Notes: generated by a model from the letters alone, not told the origin. A DNA stretch of 54,678 nt from Ophioceras dolichostomum (GCA_003049485.1 PYST01000272.1:1-54678); one strand, 5' to 3'. Shown: positions 33,941-44,813, counted from the first letter of the stretch. Numbers and translations are program-made.

Positions 33941-36900
33941 TGGAAACAATTGAAAGCGAGGCAGGGTTCCTCCAACCAGCCGCCCGCCGACCTTCGAGAT
34001 GTTCAAAACCCCAGCCGCAGCGAATCTTCGCTCCCGACAAGCGCGACAGGCGCAGGCTCGGGCTCGGGCTCGGGCTGGCCGGCGACGATCGATAATGCGG
34101 GCAACAACGAGGGCACAGAGGGCTTCAGCCTCTCTTCGAAGCTGGCCGAGGCTCGCACCCGGAGGCGACAATCGGAGCAGAGCAACATCTCCAACTTGCA
34201 CAGCCAACTGTTCCCTGCGTCTGCGAGTCATCAGAGGCAACGCTCCCAGGACCGACGAAGCGATCCGCTCGGGATAACGGTGCTGCACTCTCCGGAGCCA
34301 CGCAGGCGCGCCGTCGACATCCTGTTCATCCATGGGCTTGGCGGCACCAGCCTCCGGACGTGGTGCAAGAACCGCGACCTCGACCTCCTCTGGCCGCGCC
34401 ACTGGCTGCCCGACGACTCGGACATGGCTTCAGCCCGCATCCTGACCTTTGGGTACCACGCGCACTTTTCTGCCACGAAACAGCAAGCTGCCCTGACAAT
34501 CGGCGACTTTGCAAACGATCTGCTCTTTCGGATGAGGTATGGCGAGGAGGGAAGTGATGGAATGGGCCAGGTCCCCATCATTGTTGTCGCCCACTCGATG
34601 GGCGGCCTCGTTTTTAAGAAGGCTTGTCAGTGTTTCCGTGCCTACCTACCTATTCTCCCTCCCCCTTCGTGTCACTCTCAGCATACGTCCTCATTCCTTG
34701 CCTTTTGCGGATAGATATCTCTTTGTTTTCCTCTCGTCCTCTTTATTCTGCCCTCCGCCTCCCGTTTTATCTCGAGCCCCTATCCCTACATACCTTACCT
34801 ACCCTACCTACTCAACCTAGGTACCCACCTAGCTGGTAGGGAGCTGTACCTATCAATTTTTATTTTCAACCTAACCTTCCGCGGCCTGTCCTAATCCTCC
34901 ACATGCAAACAGTCATTCTCGGCCATCTCAACCAAGAGTACCGCAAGATCATCTCCAACATAAAGGCTGTTCTCTTCATGGCGACCCCTCACCGTGGGAC
35001 CGACCTCGCCGACACCCTCAACCGCATCCTCTCCACTTCCATCTTCGGGCACTCTCCCAAGGACTACGTGCGCGAGCTAAGCAGGAACAGCCCGACGATA
35101 GACGAGCTGAACGAATCATTCCGCCACCACTACGGCAAGCTGCAGATCTTCTCGTTCTACGAAACTCTGGGGACCGCCATGGGCCCAGTCACCACCATGG
35201 TCCTGGAAAAGGACTCCTCCGTGCTGGGCTACCACAACGAGACACCCCAGCCGCTGCTGGCAGACCACCACGACGTCTGCAAGTTCACCAGCCCCGAGGA
35301 CCCGAACTACAAATCAGTTAGGGGCGCCCTCCGCAGCATCGTCAGGGGCGTTCTCGAGGAGTCCGAGGGCGATTCATCGACCGGTGACGACTCCGCGAGG
35401 GACTTCGAGACCCTGCAGAGCTGGCTGGGGGTTGCCGGTCCGCCCGATGATGAGCTAGCTGCCCCCCAGTCCCTCCGAAAACCGGGCACGTGCGAGCAAA
35501 TCCTCACCAGCCCCGTCTTCGGCGACTGGCTTGAGTCGGATGGCCCAGGCCTGCTGTGGGTTCACGCCCCGCCTGGGAGCGGCAAGTCCATCCAGAGCTC
35601 CTTCATAGTCGAGCACCTCCACGGCCGAAGGGCAAGGTGCGCCTACTGGTTCTTCAGAGCCGGCGACGCTAGCAAGCGCTCGCTGGCGAACATGCTGCGC
35701 TCTCTCGCCTACCAGGTCGCCTCCGAGGACCGCGGCTTCCGCCGAGCCCTTGTCGCGCTGGCCAAGCTGGGGACGCCGATCAGCAAAGCGAACGCCTCGA
35801 CCGTGTGGAGAGATATATTCGCACCGCGGCTCGCGGCCGTTAGCCCTGGCGCCGGCATGTACTGGGTCGTCGACGGGCTGGACGAGGCCGAGTCGAGCAA
35901 GATCTTCGTCGATCTGATCTCCAACATCGGGGGCTTGAAGAACACCACCATCCGCGCCCTGATCCTCAGCCGACCGCTCTCCACCATCGCGCAGTCCATC
36001 CAGCGGGCAAAGAAGAAGATCGCCATCACCGAGCTTGCGCTGGGCGACAACGCCCAAGACATCCGCCTGGTCGCCTCGGACGAGATGGAGTATTTCATGT
36101 CCAGCGACGAGTTCAAGCAGGACGTGATCGACGAGATCGCGTCTCGCTCCCAGGGGAACTTCCTCTGGGCGAGCCTCGTCCTCCGGAGCATCGTGCGCTC
36201 GCACCGACAGGACGTCAAGCGGGCGCTGCGCTCGACGCCCGACGGCATGGACCGGCTGTACAACCGGATGGCCGAGGCGGTGGCGAGGCTCGATTCCGAG
36301 GCGGACAAACGCTTCTGCAAGATCCTGCTGGCTTGGGCCATGTACTCCAGCCGGCCGATCCGCGTCCGCGAGCTCATGGACCCGTATGCCGCCGACCTCC
36401 TGCCCATCATGGACCTGACGCACATCGTCAACCAGATCTGCGGCCAGTTCGTGTGCATCAACGGCAACGACCAGGTGGTGCTCATCCACCAGACGGCCCG
36501 AGAGTACCTCGCTGCCTCGGCGCTGCTCCCCTTCTCTCTCGACTCGCACGAGGTCAACGAGGAGATTCTCGTAAAGTGCATCGCTTCTCTCTGCGACCGG
36601 TCGCTGCGAACCAAGATCCGACAGCGCAAGATCCCGCAGTTTCTCACCTACTCCTCCGTCTCGTGGGTCTTCCACCTGGATCGGACCTCAGTGGAGTCGG
36701 ACCGCGTGCTGGAGATACTCGCCCAGTTCTTCGACGACTTTTTTCCCCTGCCGTGGATCCAGCTCCTGGCCGTGAGCGGCCGGCTGTCAACCCTCGTTGC
36801 CGTGTCCGCCTCGCTCACGCAGTTCGTCCGCCGCCGACGCAAGGCCGACGCCATCAAGCCGCCGCGGCTCCGTCGCCTGCAGGAGCTGTCGCTCCTGGAG

Positions 36901-38789
36901 ACCTGGGCCTTCGACCTCGTGAAGATGACGGCTAAGTTCGGGAACCGCCTCGCGGAGGACCCCGAGGCCATCTTCAAGCACATCCCGGCCCTCAGCCCGC
37001 CCAACTCGATGCTGCACAGAAACTTCGCCAAGAAGTCCACCGTCTCCATCTCGATCTCCGGCCTGTCCAACACCGACTGGGACGACTGCCTAGCCCGGGT
37101 GTCTCACGGCTCCGATCGATCCCTGGCGCTCCACGTGACCGTCTCGGCGCAGCACCTCGCGGTCGCGAACGGCTCGCCCAGGGGCCGCATCCAGCTCTGG
37201 AACAACGTGATCTTCCAGGAGCACTCCTCCTTCACGCCCGGCGAGCCCATATGCCTCATCTCGTTCAGCCGATCCGGGTCGCGCCTCGCCTGCTACTGCC
37301 TCGACCACACGTTTGTGTGGAGAGTCAGCGACGGGGCCGTTTTGGCCAAGGTCAACAACCCCCGGCGAGAGCGCGCGAAAGCACTGGAGTTCGGCCCCGG
37401 CGAGGACTTCGTGATCATCGCCACCGATATACGGCGCGTGTACAGGCTGGAACTAGACACAGACGAAGATCTGGAGCTGGGGCAGCCAGGAGGAGGCGGC
37501 GGCGGCGGCAGCAGCAGCAGCAGCTCCTCTCGTGGCAAATCCACATCGGGACCTCGATGGATTGGCTACGACCGCTCGCTGCTCGAGGAGAGATCCCTAC
37601 CCGAGGGTTCCTTCATCAACTCGCCCTCATCCGTCGCGTTCAACGCGGACTGCTCACAGCTAGCGGTGGCGTACCGAGGCTTCCCTCTGGCCATCTGGGG
37701 CCTCGACCCGCCCGAGATGATCGCCAGGTGCAGGCGCAAGCCGCGGCAGGGGCCAGGGGGAGGGCGGCACGGCGGCACCACCGCCGCTACCAGCAGCGCC
37801 GGCGCGACCTGGACCGGCGTCGACCACGTGGTGTGGCACCCGTTCAGCGGCCAGGTGCTCGGCATCGCGCGAGACGGGAACGTCTTCAAGTGGGGGCCCA
37901 TGGACGACAGCTACGAGGAGATCAAGGAGGCCGACGCGCCTTCGGACATCCAGTGCAGCCGCAACGGGCTCGTCTTCGCGACGGGCGACGTCCGGGGCAC
38001 GGTCAAGATCTACGACTGCGCGCAGATGGTGCTGATCTACAAGCTCACCTCGGACGACATCATCAACGCGATCGCCTTCGGCCCGGACAGCCGCCGGTTC
38101 TACGACCTGCGCGAGTCGTACTGCAACGTCTGGGAGCCGAACTGCCTGATCAGGCTCGTCGACGTCGGCGGCGGCGTGGGCGGCGAGGCACCCGACGATG
38201 TCGACAGCGTCGGCGGCGGCAGCATCCTCGATCAGCGCGAAGGCCGCGAACGCAAAAGTAGCGGCGTGACGCTCGTGCCCGACCTGGACGACGTCCGGAG
38301 CGGCTCGTCCATCTCCAACTCGGCGTCCGAGGCGCGGGCAGACTCACGCCCCGCCGTCACGGCCGTGGCTACCTGCGCCGGCGCCGGCGGCGTGTTCGCG
38401 TTCGCGACCGGCGACGGCGTCGTCACCGTCCACGACGCGGAGGCCGACCGCAGCGTGCAGATCGCCGAGCCCAGGTTCGACATCAACATCGAGGAGCTCG
38501 CCACTTCGCCCTGCGGTCGGTACGTGGCCTACTCTGCTGCCTTGGGGCTCGTCACCGTCCGGCGCGTCGCCTGGCCGTCCCCGCGGACAGCAGCGGCAGA
38601 AAACTCGGTTCCGACGACGGAGCTCCTGTTCGCAGAGGGCGAGGGCGAGGGAAGCCCCGCCATGGGCCGCGGCCTGGTCACGCAGCTGGTATTCGACAGC
38701 ACCGGCAAGCGGCTCTTCGTCTGCGGCGCCGAGAAGCTGCAGGTCCTCGACACCGTCACCGGCGCCGTCGTGTGCGAGATGAAGCTCGT

Positions 38790-38825
<36 letters not shown>

Positions 38826-39584
38826 TAACCAACACCACCCGCCAGCAGCGAAGTGGGACAACCACCCACGGACTCCAGCCTGCTCCTCGCCTTCGCGACG
38901 GGATCCGTGTCAGCATTCCGCTGGGACGACTTGGAGTGCAAATACCGCATACCACTCGACGCTGCCGCCGCCAGCAGCGACGCGGTCGAGGCACCGCCAA
39001 GCACAAGCACAAGCACGACCACGAGCAGCAGCCGAATACTGCGGACCGAGTTCGTCTTGCAGTCCTACCACCCCGGCATGAGCCTGACGGTCATGTCATT
39101 CGAGGAGGCAGGCAGCAAGTCGTTCGCCTTTCTCCCGCTGGACACCTCCGCATTACTGGAGCCGCTACCACCGCCGTTAGTCTGCAACGCCGAGCAGCGC
39201 CACGGCCCGGCGGTCATCATCGCACCGCTCGATCTGCCCCCAGCCGTTGCCGACCGGATCATGCAGCCCGTGGGAATCCTGCCCGACGGCCGACTCGTCT
39301 TCCTCGACAATGACCTGTACGTGTGCACGACACATCTGCTGAAATCGTCGGAAAACGAGCACGGCACCGGAACTGCTGTTTCTGCTGCAGCAATATCAGT
39401 AGGTACAGCGGCGACGGCGGCGGCGGCGATGGTGACGCGCCACTTCTTCATCCCGCGTGACTGGCTCAACATGGACGCGGTCATGCTGTGCAGGGTGCAG
39501 GCTGACGGGAAGTTCCTCTGCCCGAGCAAGGGGGAGGTTGCTGTCATACGGAGCGATGTGGGGGCTGCCGGTGGTGGGTGGTGA
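33941..39584 (+). CDS. NLR-type STAND protein: alpha/beta-hydrolase, NACHT, beta-propeller; frameshifted near the 3' end
   Basis: Architecture of fungal NOD-like receptors linked to non-self recognition and programmed cell death (SesB-type N-terminus). Exons: about 33941-34625 and 34913 onward; the 287-bp intron joins KKA|FILGHLNQEYRKI in frame. The hydrolase has the oxyanion loop VDILFIHGLGG, the nucleophile motif VVAHSMGGL and ATPHRGTDLAD. The NACHT-like NTPase has Walker A APPGSGKS (about 35571-35589) and Walker B VVDGLDEAE (about 35867-35890), then a helical/winged region with LIHQTAREYL. From about 37020 a divergent propeller continues to the end. The frame open from 34913 ends at 39081 in low-complexity sequence, while propeller-like sequence resumes in another frame (TDSSLLLAFATGSVSAFRW) and runs to 39584, so one base appears missing near 38866-38870. 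No in-frame ATG exists before 34424. Expected length is about 1,780 aa if intact. Confidence 0.85.
34791..34840. repeat. TACCTAGGTA-family cluster inside the NLR intron
   Basis: TACCTTACCTACCCTACCTA followed by CCTAGGTACCCACCTAG and GGTAGG. It sits inside the 34626-34912 intron, upstream of its CTAAC branch point at about 34871. Confidence 0.8.
38791..38826. repeat. (AGC)n(AGT)n microsatellite encoding poly-Ser in the NLR propeller
   Basis: Six AGC codons followed by AGT codons, in frame with the NLR. It lies about 40 bp before the apparent frameshift. Triplet changes here would not alter frame, so the shift itself must come from elsewhere. Confidence 0.9.
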
Positions 39585-41744
39585 GAGAGAGGGAAAGAGA
39601 GAGAGCGAGGGTCATCGTTGGGCTGTCGATCTTTTTATACATCTTTCGTCTGAAAGTGTTGGGGTTTTGTCTTTCAAGCACCCGACCAGGCCGTTAGGTA
39701 CTAGTACTATCCAGGTGCCTAAACACCTGGACTTTACGTACAAATGCTTGGGTACCCAGGTATCCAACGAACGATACATAGCAGGACAAGGAGATCAAAA
39801 ATCCGATAGTGAAATACCCGTGGTAATGTATGGCATATGCTGAGGGATGGATGAATACTGCGTGGAAGGACGTGGTGGGTGCTTAGGATAAGTGATGAAG
39901 ACTTCCGTCGAATCCACAGAGACGAGGTCCTCGAGCGAGCGAGGAGACCGGTATGGGCGACTCGAGCAGTCGTCGAGGGCCACGTACCTGATTCCTACCA
40001 CCTACATACCTAGGCAAGCTTCTCTTCCATTCATCAGTCCATTCATCAGGAAGACTTTTGGCGCCAGTTTCCCACTTCTCATCCCGAGAGGCCTTGTCTC
40101 CGTTGCTTCAGGATCCCTTGCTGTTCATAGTAATTGCTCAAGGCTCAAGAGTCATTATGAGCCACGGCGAGGTCCGAGTGGCTCGATGGCCCATAATATA
40201 CCATTCCGTTCAGAGGAATCGAAGAAATGTGTCCTGAGGTAGTTTAGTAGTCCTGATCACATCGTTTATTAGTAGCCACCTTGTCTTGGATTCGAAGGGT
40301 TTTTTTTTCCTTTTTTTTTCTTCCTGTGAAGGGAGATATCTGGTATCCCGTGTGGGTACAGTCGAGCAAAGCATTCGACTCTGCAGAGTACCGGCGGGAA
40401 CAAGTACGATGACAAGAATAAAAGCCGGGCCGATATTTGATCGCCGGTAGTCTATGTTGGCTCGTGACCCAAATCTAAGTCGGGTCCGAGTTTTTGAATT
40501 TGCCGAGCCGAATCAACTTAACTCCGCACTCACTGCATCAAACTGATAAGTCCGCTTCGCGGCCTTGGTTCTAAAGCACGAGCGAGGCTGCCCCGCGTCG
40601 TTATCAGTCATGTCGAAACTTCATCAAAGCAATGGCGAAACGAACCTCACGTCGACGAAGAGCGGACGGGAAGGTATTCGATCATGCGATGTGCGCCTGA
40701 CTGTAGAATGTAGAGAAGAGTCACCAAGCAAACTGGACCTGGACAAGAAAGATTGTCCGTCCGCTCCGAGTAAGGTCCCGATCCGGTGTTCTTTCCCTCC
40801 GCAGGGTCTTTGGATCGCCTCATTAGCGCATCTGATAACCCAAAAGCTTGTATCAACTACAAGGTACGAGGTATGGGGACGCGCAGTGTGTTACGTCAAC
40901 GATCGATGATGACTCAAAAAGAGACTCCTTAAGGATGGCGCTGGCTGACGAGGACGGGAAAGTGGGTGCCAAATTGAGGCTGGCAATCCCCTTGAAAGAA
41001 TAAGCCGGCCCCACTCGGCTCCGATATGTTCTCGACATCCCAAGCAGTTAGACCGAACAAACAAACGTGAGCACTTACCCCATGGTCTTCCTGGCGGCTT
41101 CCCCCTCTGCTAGGCTGGTTGGCTGGCTGGCTGTCTACCAAATTTTAACCGTTCGATTCGTGTTCGAGCGACGTACACAGACTTACGAATATATACAATA
41201 TCCTCCCCCTCGCTCCTACGTAATGCGTTTCGGCGCTAAATTAGAGCCCCATCGAGCTCAAGGCTCTTTGGCTTCCGTCGTAACATCGCTTTTCTTTTTG
41301 CGCGAACCTTGCTGGCTAGACGGATAGATGCCTTCCTTTACGCTGTGTTGGTGCCGGGTTAGTCCGACCCGGCAGGATGGCGGGATATTACTGGCCTGTC
41401 CGGTCCGCCTCCCTGCCTTCACCCTGCCTTAATGTGCCTTTGGCAGGACGGCCCATCGAAGCATAAATAGGATGCATTTGGGACGGTTGAGGGGATGCTT
41501 GGCTCGACACCAGCCATCACACCACCATTTCTCCTTTCCATCATCTAGTCTTTCCTCTGTGGTTCAGAGCAGTAGGGCTTTCACGGCGGTTGCCAAACGT
41601 CCTCATCATCACTGCGGCACCACCAACGCTCCCATCACAGCAAACCAACCGAGAGCAAACTTCCGGGCCATCCCACACCCAGCAGCCCAGAGAGGAGACC
41701 ACTACACCGCCACCCAAACAACAACAACAATCGCAACACCAACC
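39585..41744. other. Intergenic region between NLR and monooxygenase
   Basis: 2.1 kb without a supported gene. It contains T-runs at 40300-40319 and TACCTAGGTA-family fragments at about 39695-39730, 39755 and 40005. The final 280 bp is C/A-rich and reads as the 5' leader of the monooxygenase. Confidence 0.6.
41463..41469 (+). promoter_or_regulatory. TATA-like box of the monooxygenase gene
   Basis: ATAAATA lies about 275 bp before the chosen ATG and 3 bp before an upstream in-frame ATG at 41472. If it positions transcription about 30 bp downstream, the upstream ATG would fall outside the mRNA, supporting the start at 41745. Confidence 0.4.
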
Positions 41745-43067
41745 ATGGCGCCCCTCCGAGTCCTCATCGTCGGCGCCGGCATCGGCGGCCCCGCCCTCGC
41801 CTTCTGGCTCAGTCGACAAGGCCACCACTGCACCATCATCGAGCGGCACCCCCACCTTCGCGCGTCGGGCCAGCAGCTCGACCTACGGGCGCAGGGCGTG
41901 GCGGCTGTGCAGCGCATGGGCCTGCTCGACAAGGTGCGGGCCGCGGGCGTCGACGAGCCGGGCGTCTCGATGGTCGACAAGACCGGCAAGGAGCACGCGC
42001 GGTTCATGGGCTCCAAGACTGGCACGGGCAAGCAAGGGTTCTCGTCCGAGTTCGAGATCATGCGGGGGAACCTCGTGAACGTCTTGTGCGACGCTGCGAA
42101 GGAGGGCGAGAGCGGGAAGAACGTGAAGTTCGTCTTCAACATGACCGTCGAGGAGATCTCGCAGGACGAGGGCGATCGCGAGGGCTCGGTCAGGGTGCGG
42201 TTCTCGGACGGGTCCGACGGCGTGTATGACATGGTTGTCGGCGCGGATGGGCAAGGGTCACGCACGAGGAGGGCGATGCTGGGGCTCGAGCGCGGGCAGG
42301 AGGACCCGACGCTGTCGCCCTTGGGCGTGTCGATGGCGTTCTTCACGATCCCCCGCGTGCGGACGGACACGACGATGGCCAGGGGCCAGGTGGCGACGGA
42401 GGGCCGGTTCGTGCTGACGAGGGGCGCCGACAGCGACAGGACCATCCAGGTGTACTACATGCTCGCGTCGACCAACCCGCGCGCGCCGGAGCTGGAGGCC
42501 GCCATGCAGAAGCACCGGCACGACGTACAGGCGCAGCGGGACCTGTGGGCCGACGTCTTCGAGGGCGCGAGCTTCGATACGACGCGCATCACCGAGGGCT
42601 TGCGGCACTCCGAGGAGGCGGGCGATTTCTACACCTACCGCGCCCTCAAGGTCAGCTGCCCGACGTGGTCGAGGGGCAGGGTGGCGCTGCTGGGCGACGC
42701 GGTGGCGTCGCTGGGCCCGAACGGGCTGGGCACGTCGACGGCCATCATCGGGGCGTACGTCGTCGCGGGCGAGATCGCGAAGCGGACGGCGCCCGAGAAG
42801 GAAGGAGGAAGAGTCGACGTGCAGGGCGCGCTGGAGGCATACGAGAGCATTATGCGGCCCGTCATGGAGAAGATGCCGCAGATGCGGCTGCCCAGCCTCC
42901 TGCCCACGACGGAGAGGGGCATCGCGTTCATGCTGTGGATCATGAGCTGGGTCGCCTTCTTGAGGATCGACAAGCTCGCCATGATGTTCCACTCGGGAAA
43001 CGTCGCGGACGGGTGGAAGCTGCCGGCGTATCCGGAGCTCAAGGGGGGAGAGCCGCTGAAGCAGTAG
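41745..43067 (+). CDS. FAD-dependent monooxygenase (class A flavoprotein hydroxylase-like), single exon
   Basis: Flavoprotein hydroxylase related to tetracycline-modifying and salicylate/aromatic hydroxylases; uses NAD(P)H and O2 on an unknown substrate. 440 aa without introns. The dinucleotide fold VLIVGAGIGGPALAFWL opens the protein, the DG motif VVGADGQGSRTRRA is at about 163-177, and the GD motif reads VALLGDAVASLGPNGLGTS. In relatives the stretch after GDA is usually P-rich (GDAxxxxxP), so this version is divergent. A hydrophobic segment near the C-terminus (AFMLWIMSWVAFL) may anchor it to membranes. I chose ATG 41745 (CAACCATGG context, directly before the Rossmann fold). The frame stays open to 41472, and that Arg-rich extension could serve as a targeting peptide but overlaps the putative promoter. 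An alpha/beta-hydrolase follows 771 bp downstream on the same strand. Confidence 0.9.
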   Translation: MAPLRVLIVGAGIGGPALAFWLSRQGHHCTIIERHPHLRASGQQLDLRAQGVAAVQRMGLLDKVRAAGVDEPGVSMVDKTGKEHARFMGSKTGTGKQGFSSEFEIMRGNLVNVLCDAAKEGESGKNVKFVFNMTVEEISQDEGDREGSVRVRFSDGSDGVYDMVVGADGQGSRTRRAMLGLERGQEDPTLSPLGVSMAFFTIPRVRTDTTMARGQVATEGRFVLTRGADSDRTIQVYYMLASTNPRAPELEAAMQKHRHDVQAQRDLWADVFEGASFDTTRITEGLRHSEEAGDFYTYRALKVSCPTWSRGRVALLGDAVASLGPNGLGTSTAIIGAYVVAGEIAKRTAPEKEGGRVDVQGALEAYESIMRPVMEKMPQMRLPSLLPTTERGIAFMLWIMSWVAFLRIDKLAMMFHSGNVADGWKLPAYPELKGGEPLKQ

Positions 43068-43838
43068 GGGGCATGCATGGTCCGCCTCGGTGCTTGAGGG
43101 AAATGGGGAAATGGGGAAATGGGGTTCAGACACCAACGTGGAGGATGATGATAAAATGGAATGTAAAACAGGTAGGCAGCCAGGCACGGGGAGGGATAAG
43201 GTGGAGGAATCATTTCCCAATTGTCAATGATAGGAGGAACATGTTGGATAGGATCAGGCAATCTAGGTAGGTACAGGTTAAGTAGTCTTCAGATAGGTTT
43301 TAGCACTATGATACCACTCTTCCATTATAATTTCTTCTTCCCAATCTTGTCTCGCTGTGTACTTCTGGGGGTGTCGATATTTTCCATCCAAATCCTTTCG
43401 GTGGGAGATCCTCAAAGGTACACTTGTTCACATGCTGTTGTCGCTAATAATGATGAGATCCCTGAGATCCCATTCCTGGGTACAGTCCCCGGAAAACACC
43501 ACATGCTAGTGCGGGCCGACCGCAACGTGGTCGGCTAGTCGGCTGCTCGCCGTCACGCCACTTGACGCAGTTCAGCACAATGTCTATTTTGTAGGGTCTC
43601 ACTCGCTCGTTGGGAATCAAAGCTAACATCGAGACGATGCAATACAAAAAGGCCACCGGCCGCGTCACCCGCCGCGAGAGCTTCATACCCGGCGCAATCC
43701 TGGAGCTCTACAAGGGATACCTACCAGCACAGAGCCACTTGGCCAAGGCAGCAGCAGACAATCAATTCTTCGCTGCCTTCTTACCACACAAACAACTCGG
43801 TGGACCTAAAACTCAAGCAATCATTGCGCGCCTGCAAG
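43068..43838. other. Intergenic between monooxygenase and hydrolase
   Basis: 771 bp with a GGGGAAAT tandem at 43098-43124 and a CTAGGTAGGTAC copy near 43263. An ATG-initiated frame from 43637 overlaps the hydrolase start in another frame (to 43960) and is composition-driven. It could act as an upstream ORF if transcribed. Confidence 0.5.
43098..43124. repeat. 8-bp tandem repeat (GGGGAAAT)
   Basis: About three and a half copies, just downstream of the monooxygenase stop codon, probably in its 3' UTR. Confidence 0.85.
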
Positions 43839-44813
43839 ATGTCCGGCCCAGAAGCGCAATCGTCACCATCATCACAACCACAACTACCAAACCCCTCACC
43901 AGAGGTAGGGGCAGGGGCAGAGGAAGTGGCAGCTGGGGAAACGCCCCTCCTCTTCCATGAAGAGTTCAACCCCGCCGGCACAACGACCATCGTCCTCCTC
44001 CACGGCCTCATCTCCTGCCACCTCGAATACTCTCTCGTGATCCCCCACCTCTCGCCGACCTACCACATCCTCGCCGTCGACCTACCGGGCCACTCCGGCT
44101 CGCGCTCCTTCGCAACAGGAACAGCCGACAACGTCGCAGCCTCCGTGCACCCTGCCCACTCCGCGTCCCTCGTCGCCGCGCTCATCCGGGCGCGTGCAAG
44201 GCCGCACGGCGGCGGCGGCAGCGGCAGCGACAGCGGCGAGACGAAGAAGAAGGCGCACATTGTCGGGCTGTCGATGGGAGGCTTCGTGGCGCTAGAGCTC
44301 GCACGCCTGTACCCGGACGTCTGCCTGTCGGTGTTCGTCACGGGGGCGGCGCCGTTCGAGGGACTGAACGCGTTCGTGGCGCGCAGCCCTCGGCTGGTGC
44401 ACGGGATGCAGTTCGTCGAGACGGGGGTTCCGGCGTGGGCGTACGGGGCCGTCGCGAAGTGGATGGGGATCAAACCGCACGAGGAGCTGCGGAGGGAGCA
44501 GAAGGGCAATCTGAGCAGGGAGGTGGTGAGCGGGGTGTACAAGGGGATCATGGACGTGGGGTGGGACAAGATCGTGGAGCTGGGCGGGAAGGGACTGAAA
44601 GTGCTGACGGTCGCTGGGGGCAAGATGGATGATGTGCCTGCGACGAAGAGGATGGGGGAGGAGTTGAGGAAGGCTGGGGGGAGGGGGTGTCGGGCGGTGG
44701 TGGTGAAGAAGGCGTTGCACATGTGGGATTTGCAGTTCCCGGAGCTGTTTGCCGAGGGGATCATGTCGTGGATTGAGGAGAGGGAGCTGCCGAGTGAGCT
44801 TGAGGAGTTGTAA
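43839..44813 (+). CDS. Alpha/beta-hydrolase, single exon
   Basis: Serine hydrolase fold protein, 324 aa, intronless. The frame is open from about 43800, but the first ATG is at 43839 (MSGPEAQ). A Ser/Pro/Gln-rich N-terminus of about 40 residues precedes the core. Core motifs: TTIVLLHGLISCHLEYS (oxyanion region), AVDLPGHSGS, the nucleophile elbow IVGLSMGGF, and a C-terminal KKALHMWDLQFPELF carrying the likely catalytic histidine. The spacing matches esterase/epoxide-hydrolase-like members of the family rather than large lipases. There is no signal peptide, so it is probably cytosolic. A Gly/Ser insert interrupts the region before the nucleophile elbow (GGGGSGSDSGETKKK). Together with the monooxygenase upstream it could act in oxidation then hydrolysis of one substrate class; that link is inference from adjacency. 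Confidence 0.88.
   Translation: MSGPEAQSSPSSQPQLPNPSPEVGAGAEEVAAGETPLLFHEEFNPAGTTTIVLLHGLISCHLEYSLVIPHLSPTYHILAVDLPGHSGSRSFATGTADNVAASVHPAHSASLVAALIRARARPHGGGGSGSDSGETKKKAHIVGLSMGGFVALELARLYPDVCLSVFVTGAAPFEGLNAFVARSPRLVHGMQFVETGVPAWAYGAVAKWMGIKPHEELRREQKGNLSREVVSGVYKGIMDVGWDKIVELGGKGLKVLTVAGGKMDDVPATKRMGEELRKAGGRGCRAVVVKKALHMWDLQFPELFAEGIMSWIEERELPSELEEL

Noticed and set aside
35455..36675. A 406-codon minus-strand frame and other long minus-strand frames under the NLR.
   Set aside because: Shadow frames of GC-rich coding sequence: Arg/Val/Asp/Gly-rich, no motifs, while the plus frame has clear NACHT motifs.
38772..38845. An intron that would restore the NLR frame across the microsatellite.
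   Set aside because: Donor GTGCGA is weak, no proper branch point, and it would delete the conserved-looking VVCEMKL strand. A missing base at 38866-38870 explains the reading better.
41472..41744. N-terminal extension of the monooxygenase from an upstream ATG.
   Set aside because: A TATA-like box ends 3 bp before it, composition is His/Thr/Pro-rich leader type, and the ATG at 41745 has strong context directly before the FAD fold. A targeting peptide remains possible.
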